A stretch of DNA of 64,000 bases from Gaiellasilicea sp963761905 (GTDB taxonomy: Bacteria > Actinomycetota > Thermoleophilia > Gaiellales > Gaiellaceae). Made by a program: the position numbers and the translations under genes. The notes under the pieces are model-generated. The model did not search any database. It saw only the letters and a list, made by a program, of their open reading frames with translations, and was not told where the DNA came from. How positions within the stretch are numbered: the first letter of the stretch is position 1; the number at the start of each line of letters is the position of its first letter. The DNA lies in the NCBI GenBank assembly GCA_963761905.1, contig CAVXIQ010000005.1, positions 62,001-126,000 of the forward strand. The letters run 5' to 3'. This document shows, one piece after another, positions 58,692 through 64,000 of this stretch.

Positions 58692-59510
58692 ATGGCCAAG
58701 GCTTTCTCGGTCGCGTCGTGGAACGTCGAGCACTTCCGCAGCCAGCGGGTGGACAGCCGGGTCGAGGACGTCGTCGCCTTCCTCGGCGCGCAGAGTCCCG
58801 ACGTCTTCGCCCTCTACGAGGTCGAGGGTCGCGAGGTCTACGACGCGCTCACGAGCGTCCTCCCGAAGTACACCTTCCACATCACGGAGGGCTCGCAGGT
58901 GCAGCAGATCCTCGTCGGGGTCAGGCAGGGGATCACGGCGTTCTTCACCCAGAAGACCGAGTTCCGCTCGGGGGTCTCCCTGCTCCGGCCGGGCGCGCTG
59001 CTGACGGTCAAGGTCGATGACGAGAGCTACCCGCTCCTCTTCCTGCACACGAAGAGCGGGACCGATCCGCGCGGGCTCGGCCTGCGCGACGACATGCTGA
59101 TCCGAGCGCTCGACTTCGCGAAGGTGCTCGATCGGGCCGCACCGCCGGGCAAGCGCTCCAACTACATCTTCCTCGGCGACTTCAACATCATGGGAATGGA
59201 GTACCGCTACGTGCGCGAGAGCGACCTGCCGGCGGCGAAGGAGCTCCTGAAGCTCCAGCGCGGCGCGAAGTCGAGGGGGATGCGCGTGCTCGAGAAGGAC
59301 GCGGAGTTCACGTGGTGGGGCGGCGGCTCGATCGATCCCTCCAGCCTCGACTTCGTCGTCGCGCGCGACCACCTGACCTTCAAGCGCTTCGGCGCGGCCG
59401 AGGTGTCGGTGCGGGGCTGGCCGCAGCTGCCCGCCGGCGACGAGCGGCTCGCCTGGGTGCGCCGCTACTCGGATCACGCGCTTCTCTACTTCGAGGTCCA
59501 GCGCGTCTGA
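58692..59510 (+). CDS. Endonuclease/exonuclease/phosphatase-family protein
   Basis: A 272-residue EEP-superfamily enzyme. The signature residues are in SVASWNVEHF, ALYEVEGREV (catalytic Glu), HTKSG, IFLGDFNIMG and the C-terminal SDHALL. It could be a nuclease, a phosphodiesterase or a sphingomyelinase-like enzyme. It has no signal peptide. ATG 58692 is used; the spacer to rpoD is 73 bases. Confidence 0.83.
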   Translation: MAKAFSVASWNVEHFRSQRVDSRVEDVVAFLGAQSPDVFALYEVEGREVYDALTSVLPKYTFHITEGSQVQQILVGVRQGITAFFTQKTEFRSGVSLLRPGALLTVKVDDESYPLLFLHTKSGTDPRGLGLRDDMLIRALDFAKVLDRAAPPGKRSNYIFLGDFNIMGMEYRYVRESDLPAAKELLKLQRGAKSRGMRVLEKDAEFTWWGGGSIDPSSLDFVVARDHLTFKRFGAAEVSVRGWPQLPAGDERLAWVRRYSDHALLYFEVQRV

Positions 59511-59524
59511 GCGCGAGGCCCGTC

Positions 59525-59530
59525 TAGACT
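59525..59530 (+). promoter_or_regulatory. -10 box, leaderless promoter
   Basis: TAGACT ends seven bases before GTG 59538, without a Shine-Dalgarno sequence. Confidence 0.65.
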
Positions 59531-59537
59531 CGCCGCC

Positions 59538-60884
59538 GTGAGCGAGCTGCGACAGGACTGGCTGGAGGAGCTCTCGGAGCTCGTCCGCATTCCCTCGGTC
59601 AGCGCCGATCCCGAGCGGCAGGACGACGTCAGGGCCGCCGCCGACTGGGTCGTCGCCAAGCTGCGTGCCGCGGGCGGCGACGCCGAGCTCGTCGACTGGC
59701 CGTCGCCGACGGGACGCGGCCGCTCGCGATCGGGGAGCTCCGCGCCTCGGCAAACGCCGAGAGCGCGCCGACGGTGCTCTGCTACGGCCACTTCGACGTC
59801 CAGCCGCCGGCGCCGCTCGAGCTCTGGGAGACACCGCCGTTCGAGCCGACGGTGCGCGGCGAATGGCTCTACGCGCGGGGTATGGCGGACGACAAGGGCC
59901 AGCTCTGGATGCTCCTGAAGGCAGCGGAGCTGCTCGCGGAGGCGGGTGAGCTTCCCGGTCAACCTCCGCTTCGCCTGCGACGGCGAGGAGGAGATCGGCG
60001 GTCACTCGATCGTCGACTGGCTCGCCGCCGACGAGCGCGGCGCCGACGCGGGGATCGTCTTCGACAGCGGGATGCAGCGACGCGGCGCGCCGGAGTTCAA
60101 CCTCGCGGTGCGCGGTCTCTGCTACTTCCACGTCGCGGTTCGCACCGGCGAGCGCGACCTCCACTCCGGGATGTACGGCGGCGTCTCGCTGAATGCGCTG
60201 CACGCGTTGCTGCAGACGCTGTCCGGCGTGCTCGCTCGCGACGGTCGCCTGCCGGAGCCGCTGCGAGCCGGGATCGCGCCGCCGACCGAGGAGGAGCTCG
60301 CCGGCTGGCGCGAGCTTCAGCCCGGGGGAGAGGCGATCGCGGAGCAGGGCTCGCGCCCGATGGATGCCGCAGCGGGCGAGGACTTCTACGTGCGCACCTG
60401 GGCCGAGCCGGCGGTCGACGTGCACGGGCTCGCAGGAGGCTCGCCCGAGCTCGTCAAGACCGTGCTGCCGGTCGAGGCCGAGGCGAACGTCTCGGTCCGG
60501 CTCGCGCCCGGCCAGGATCCGGTCGCGATCGCCGAGGCGTTCGAGCGGCTGCTTCGCGAGGCCGCTCCCGCGGGCGCCGAGGTCGAGGTCGTGCAGCGCT
60601 CGTCGGCGCCTCCGGGGCTGATCTCGCCCGAGTCTCCGGTCGTGGGGCTCGCCCAGGACGCGTTCGAGCACGTGACGGGAGTCCGTCCGCTCCTCGTCCG
60701 CTCGGGCGGCTCGATCCCGCTCGTGCCGGCGCTCGCGGCGCGCGGAATCCCGGTGATCGTGACGGGCTTCGCCCTCCCCGACTCGAACGTCCACTCCCCG
60801 AACGAGCGAATGCTCGTCGACTACATGAGCCTCGGCGTCGCGACCGCGCGCGAGCTCTTCCTCCGGCTTGGCGCTCTTGGCTGA
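59538..60884 (+). pseudogene. M20 dipeptidase, two frame breaks
   Basis: An M20-family metallopeptidase of about 450 residues (dipeptidase/CNDP-like). Metal-site blocks are in YGHFDVQPP, DDKGQLWMLL, CDGEEEIGG and HSPNERMLV; the dimerisation domain has GLCYFHVAVRTGERDLHSGMYGG. First break: a base is missing in the stretch before CCG at 59720; second: an extra C in the CCC at 59954-59956. All segments are otherwise coherent, so the gene is probably intact in the organism. It starts at GTG 59538 and is followed by a second M20 peptidase. Confidence 0.82.
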
Positions 60885-62173
60885 GAGCGGCTACAGCTCG
60901 CCGCTCGCCGCCGATCTGGCCGACGACGTCCTCGAGCGCTTCCTGCGCTACGTCCGGATCGACACGCAGTCCGCCTACGGCCAGTCGACGTCGCCCTCGA
61001 CCGCGAAGCAGCTCGACCTGTCGCGGCTGCTCGAGGCCGAGCTGCTCGAGCTGGGCCTCGACGACGTCCGCCTCGACGAGTTCGGCTACGTCTACGCGTC
61101 GCTGCCCGGGCGCGAGGCCGCGCCGGTGATCGGGCTGATCGCGCACGTCGACACCTCGCCGGACGTGACCGGAACCAACGTGCAGCCGACCGTGCACCGA
61201 GACTACGACGGCTCGCGGCTCGTGCTCTCGGGCGACGAGACGCAGGTGCTCGACCCGCAGGAGCAGCCCGCGCTCGCCGAGAAGATCGGGCACGACCTCG
61301 TCACGACCGACGGGACGACGCTGCTGGGCGCCGACGACAAGGCCGGCGTGGCCGAGATCATGAGCGCGGTCGCCTGGCTCAAGCGCAACGGAGGCTCCGC
61401 GCACGCCCCGATTCGGGTCTGCTTCACCGTCGACGAGGAGATCGGCGCGGGCGCGGATCATCTCGATCTGGACGACTTCGGCGCCGCAGTACGCCTACAC
61501 GCTCGACGGCTCCGGCCTGGGCGAGATCGAGACCGAGACGTTCAACGCCTGGAAGGTGGTCGTGACGATCCATGGGCGCGCCGTCCATCCCGGCTCGGCG
61601 AAGGGGAAGCTCGTCAACAGCATCAGGCTGGCTGCCGACTTCGTCGCGGCGCTGCCGCGCGACCGGCTCTCGCCCGAGACGACCGAGCAGCGGGAGGGGT
61701 TCGTCCACCCGACCGGGATCGGCGGGCACCGGCGAGAAGACCACCGTCGAGCTGATCGTGCGCGATCACGACAGGGCGAAGCTCGACGAGCATCTGGCTC
61801 TGATCCGGACCGTGGCCGAGGAAGTGGGGCGCAAGGAGCCACGGGCGCGCGTCGAGGTCGCCGAGCAGGAGACCTATCGCAACATGCGCGAGGTGATCGA
61901 CCGGCATCCGCGCGTCGTCGCGGCGGCCGAGGAGGCCGTGCGCCGCGCCGGCGTCGAGCCGGTGCACGCGATCATCCGCGGCGGAACGGACGGCGCCCGG
62001 CTCTCCGCGCGGGGCCTGCCGACGCCGAACATCTTCACCGGCGGCCAGGAGTACCACTCGCTGCGCGAATGGGCGAGCGTGCAGGACATGGCGGCCGCCG
62101 CGGCGACGGTGGTCGAGCTCGCCCGCGTCTGGGCCGAGAGCCGCGCAGCGTCGGCCGCTACGCCGGGAGCTAG
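60877..62173 (+). pseudogene. pepT: Peptidase T-like M20 tripeptidase, two frame breaks
   Basis: A PepT-type aminotripeptidase of about 430 residues. Visible features: RYVRIDTQSAYGQSTSPST, IAHVDTSPDVTGTNV, TLLGADDKAGVAEIM, CFTVDEEIGAGADH, HPGSAKGKLVNS and IIRGGTDGARLS. An extra base near 61482-61487 and an extra G in GGG at 61724-61726 break the frame; each segment continues correctly in the next frame to TAG 62171. TTG 60877 starts just before the stop of the M20 dipeptidase (60868 is an alternative). Confidence 0.82.
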
Positions 62174-62505
62174 CTGCAGCCCAGGAACTCGTGGCCGAAG
62201 CGGCGCATCTCGCCGATGATCGGCAGCAGGCCCTCGCCCTTCAGCGTCAGCTCGTACTCGACCCGCGGCGGCGATTCCGGATAGCTCTTGCGGACGACGA
62301 GACCCTCGGACTCGAGCCAGCGCAGCCGCTCGGAGAGCGTGCGCGGGCTGATCCCGCGGCACGAGTGCTCGAGCTCCGAGAAGCGCCGCGCGCCCTCCGA
62401 GAGGTCGTGCACGAGCAGCGCCGTCCACTTGGCGCCGATGATCTCCGCGCACGCAGCCACCGAGCAGGTCGCGTCGTGCACCGGGTTCATCGTGCGGATG
62501 GACAC
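62170..62505 (-). CDS. HxlR-family transcriptional regulator
   Basis: A 111-residue winged-helix regulator. The HxlR form is clear: CSVAACAEIIGAKWTALLVHDL (about 17-38, where the usual CPVARALEVIG Cys is kept), RRFSELEHSCRGISPRTLSERL recognition region and ELTLKGEGLLPII. Cys residues may sense oxidants or electrophiles, as in other HxlR proteins. GTG 62505 is chosen because TACAAT lies six bases upstream on this strand. It is convergent with the peptidase T gene. Confidence 0.87.
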   Translation of the reverse strand: MSIRTMNPVHDATCSVAACAEIIGAKWTALLVHDLSEGARRFSELEHSCRGISPRTLSERLRWLESEGLVVRKSYPESPPRVEYELTLKGEGLLPIIGEMRRFGHEFLGCS

Positions 62506-62511
62506 GTGCGG

Positions 62512-62528
62512 ATTGTACTCCGTACTTT
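62512..62528. promoter_or_regulatory. HxlR promoter with GTAC dyad
   Basis: On the minus strand the -10 box TACAAT (62517-62512) ends six bases before GTG 62505. It overlaps ATTGTACTCCGTACTTT, in which two GTAC tetramers lie three bases apart, a form consistent with HxlR-type operator sites and autoregulation. Confidence 0.5.
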
Positions 62529-62550
62529 GGGACGCGTCCTCGAGCGCATG

Positions 62551-62679
62551 GACCCACCTCTCCACCCCCCACCCACCCAAGGGGAGATCAGCGTACGGGG
62601 ACGTGTGCCGGTGTGGCGGCTTCGTGCCGATTTGGTGCCGATCGATCCACCGCCGGCCCGCTGCGCGCTGCGCCGTGCG
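62551..62679. other. Spacer with G-run tract
   Basis: The gene-free spacer between the HxlR promoter and the amidohydrolase stop. On the minus strand 62553-62578 reads as G runs (GGGTGGGTGGGGGGTGG), near a G-quadruplex consensus. Nothing else supportable is seen. Confidence 0.35.
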
Positions 62680-64000
62680 TCAGTCCCAGGGCGGCGGGTT
62701 GTGCACCCAGCGACCGCCCACCATCGTCGCGACGACCTGGAGCTCCGCGAGCTCCTCGGGCTCGACCGCGAACGGATCTCGGTCGAGCACGACCGCGTCC
62801 GCGAGGTAGCCCGGCAGCAGGCGGCCGCGGCGCCGCTCGTCACCGGAGAGCCACGCCGGGTTCACGCACGTCGCCTGCAGCGCCTGCTCGACGGTCAGCG
62901 TCTGATCGGCCCGCCACGCCGGGCGCTCGTCGATCGTTCGGGTCACTCCCGCCGCGATCCCGGCGAGCGGGTCGAGCTCCTCGACCGGCGCATCCGACCC
63001 GTTCGCGAGCAGCGCGCCGGACTCGAGCAGGCTGCGGAAGGAGTAGGTGCCGTCGAGCCGGTCGGGCCAGAAGCGCTCCGCGAGATCGCGGTCGGACGGC
63101 GCATGACTGAACTGCACCGAGCACGCGATCCCGAGCTCGGCGAAACGCGGTAGCTCCTCGGGCGCGAGACATTGCGCATGCTCGATCCGGTGCCGCAAGC
63201 CGAGCGGCTGCCAGGCCTCGCGCGTCGCCTCGAAGGCGTCGAGCGCGTCCCGGTTCGCCTGGTCGCCGATCGCGTGCACGGCAACCGGCCAGCCCGCCGC
63301 GGCGCCCAGCCGGACGATCTCCTCGAGCTCCTCGCGACTCGTGATCCGAACGCCGCTTCCGTCCGTCATCAACGCCGTCTGCGAGCCGAGCGTCCCGTCC
63401 ATGAAGCACTTCAGATAGCCGATCCGCAGGAACTCGTCGCCGAAGCCGGACCGCAGCGAGAGCTCGGCCGCCTGTCCGATCAGATCGTGGGGGATCGAGC
63501 CCCACACCCGGAGCGAGAGATTTCCCTCCTCGCGCAGGCGCTGGAAGATTCCCGGCGAGCCGAGCCAGCCGTCCTTGTCGTGGATCGCGCACACGCCCCT
63601 GGAGTTCGCGAGCTTGACTCCGGCTCGCGTCGCTTCGACCCACTCGTCCTGCGTCGTCACGACGTAGCGGTCGCGAAAGCGCCAGGCCGACTCCTCGCGG
63701 AGGATCCCGGTCGGCTCGCCGCGCTCGTCCCGCTCGACCACCCCGCCTTCGACCTCGAGGTCGCCGCCCGCATGGGCGAGCGCCGCCGAGTTGAGCCAGA
63801 CCGAGTGGTAGTCCTTCGAGATGAAGATCGCGGGCGTCTCGCCCGTCACCTCGTCCAGAGCTTCCTTCGTCGGCGAGGTCGGAGGATTCCAGTCCCCGTC
63901 GCGCCAGCCGTAGCCGCGCAGCCAGCGGCCGGGCACCCGCTCCGCCGCGCCGACCCGCGCGAGCGCCTCCTCGAGCGACCCGCAGCCGTCGAGCTTGACC
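62680..64000 (-). CDS. YtcJ-like amidohydrolase, 5' end outside window
   Basis: The C-terminal 440 or so residues of an Amidohydro_3/YtcJ-type metal-dependent hydrolase; the start lies beyond base 64000. Visible blocks include SKDYHSVWLNSAAL, SLRVWGSIPHDLIG, KCFMDGTLGSQTALM, AVHAIGDQANRDALDAFE, RIEHAQCL, the catalytic-type Asp in LANGSDAPVEELDPL and the end GYLADAVVLDRDPF. It would hydrolyse an amide or related bond of an unknown substrate. Reading continues open to the window edge, so it is truncated, not broken. Confidence 0.88.
   Translation of the reverse strand, partial: VKLDGCGSLEEALARVGAAERVPGRWLRGYGWRDGDWNPPTSPTKEALDEVTGETPAIFISKDYHSVWLNSAALAHAGGDLEVEGGVVERDERGEPTGILREESAWRFRDRYVVTTQDEWVEATRAGVKLANSRGVCAIHDKDGWLGSPGIFQRLREEGNLSLRVWGSIPHDLIGQAAELSLRSGFGDEFLRIGYLKCFMDGTLGSQTALMTDGSGVRITSREELEEIVRLGAAAGWPVAVHAIGDQANRDALDAFEATREAWQPLGLRHRIEHAQCLAPEELPRFAELGIACSVQFSHAPSDRDLAERFWPDRLDGTYSFRSLLESGALLANGSDAPVEELDPLAGIAAGVTRTIDERPAWRADQTLTVEQALQATCVNPAWLSGDERRRGRLLPGYLADAVVLDRDPFAVEPEELAELQVVATMVGGRWVHNPPPWD

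Noticed and set aside
62551..62580. Functional G-quadruplex upstream of the HxlR gene
   Set aside because: The fourth G run needs a loop longer than seven bases, so it misses the standard consensus. Recorded only as a G-run tract.

Overview
The window is a dense, very GC-rich (about 70% by eye) actinobacterial chromosome segment. The gene families (DUF501, Rv2578c-type radical SAM protein, CysO/CysM/Mec cysteine pathway, 7Fe ferredoxin, HTH-receiver protein) and the compact layout suggest class Thermoleophilia (Gaiellales or Solirubrobacterales), probably a draft or metagenome-assembled genome. I see no rRNA, tRNA, CRISPR array, transposase or integrase gene.

Layout. 0-1.8 kb: DUF501 protein, two small proteins and an HTH-receiver regulator. 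1.8-11.4 kb: PAP2 phosphatase, a coupled series (multi-GAF SpoIIE-type phosphatase, spermidine-synthase-like membrane protein, GDPD, L,D-transpeptidase, ResA-like thioredoxin), then CcmH and CcdA of cytochrome c maturation. 11.5-15.8 kb: ferredoxin, VOC protein, flavoprotein and a NarL-type two-component pair. 15.8-23.2 kb: radical SAM repair-type protein under a possible SOS box, MBL hydrolase, CNNM transporter, FAH hydrolase, XdhC/SDR/ADH run. 23.2-30.5 kb: an accessory region with a two-gene insert bounded by copies of the adh 3' end and a cassette-like array in which every spacer carries the same short repeat. 30.5-38.5 kb: M19 dipeptidase diverging from an aldehyde dehydrogenase operon, TPP enzyme, lipoprotein and malate synthase. 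38.5-41.9 kb: a fused FG-GAP/UnbV-vanadium haloperoxidase. 42-48.7 kb: sugar or polyol ABC transporter with two Gfo/Idh/MocA dehydrogenases, a GlcG-like protein and a TIM-barrel isomerase. 48.7-55.1 kb: two cupredoxins, DUF2254 membrane protein, aldo/keto reductase and the sulfurtransferase-cysO-cysM-mec operon. 55.1-64 kb: glycosyltransferase, TPR protein, primary sigma factor, EEP nuclease, two M20 peptidases, HxlR regulator and a truncated amidohydrolase.

Two window-wide properties matter. Many genes have a TAnnnT box ending six or seven bases before the start codon and no Shine-Dalgarno, which predicts leaderless mRNAs and helps fix starts. Eleven single-base frame breaks hit nine otherwise intact genes; they look like sequence errors, so 'pseudogene' below means broken in this sequence, not necessarily in the organism.

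The most interesting items are a CysO sulfur carrier whose gene encodes Gly-Gly-Cys beside its Mec protease, the repeat-bounded cassette-like array, and a 20-bp divergent promoter.
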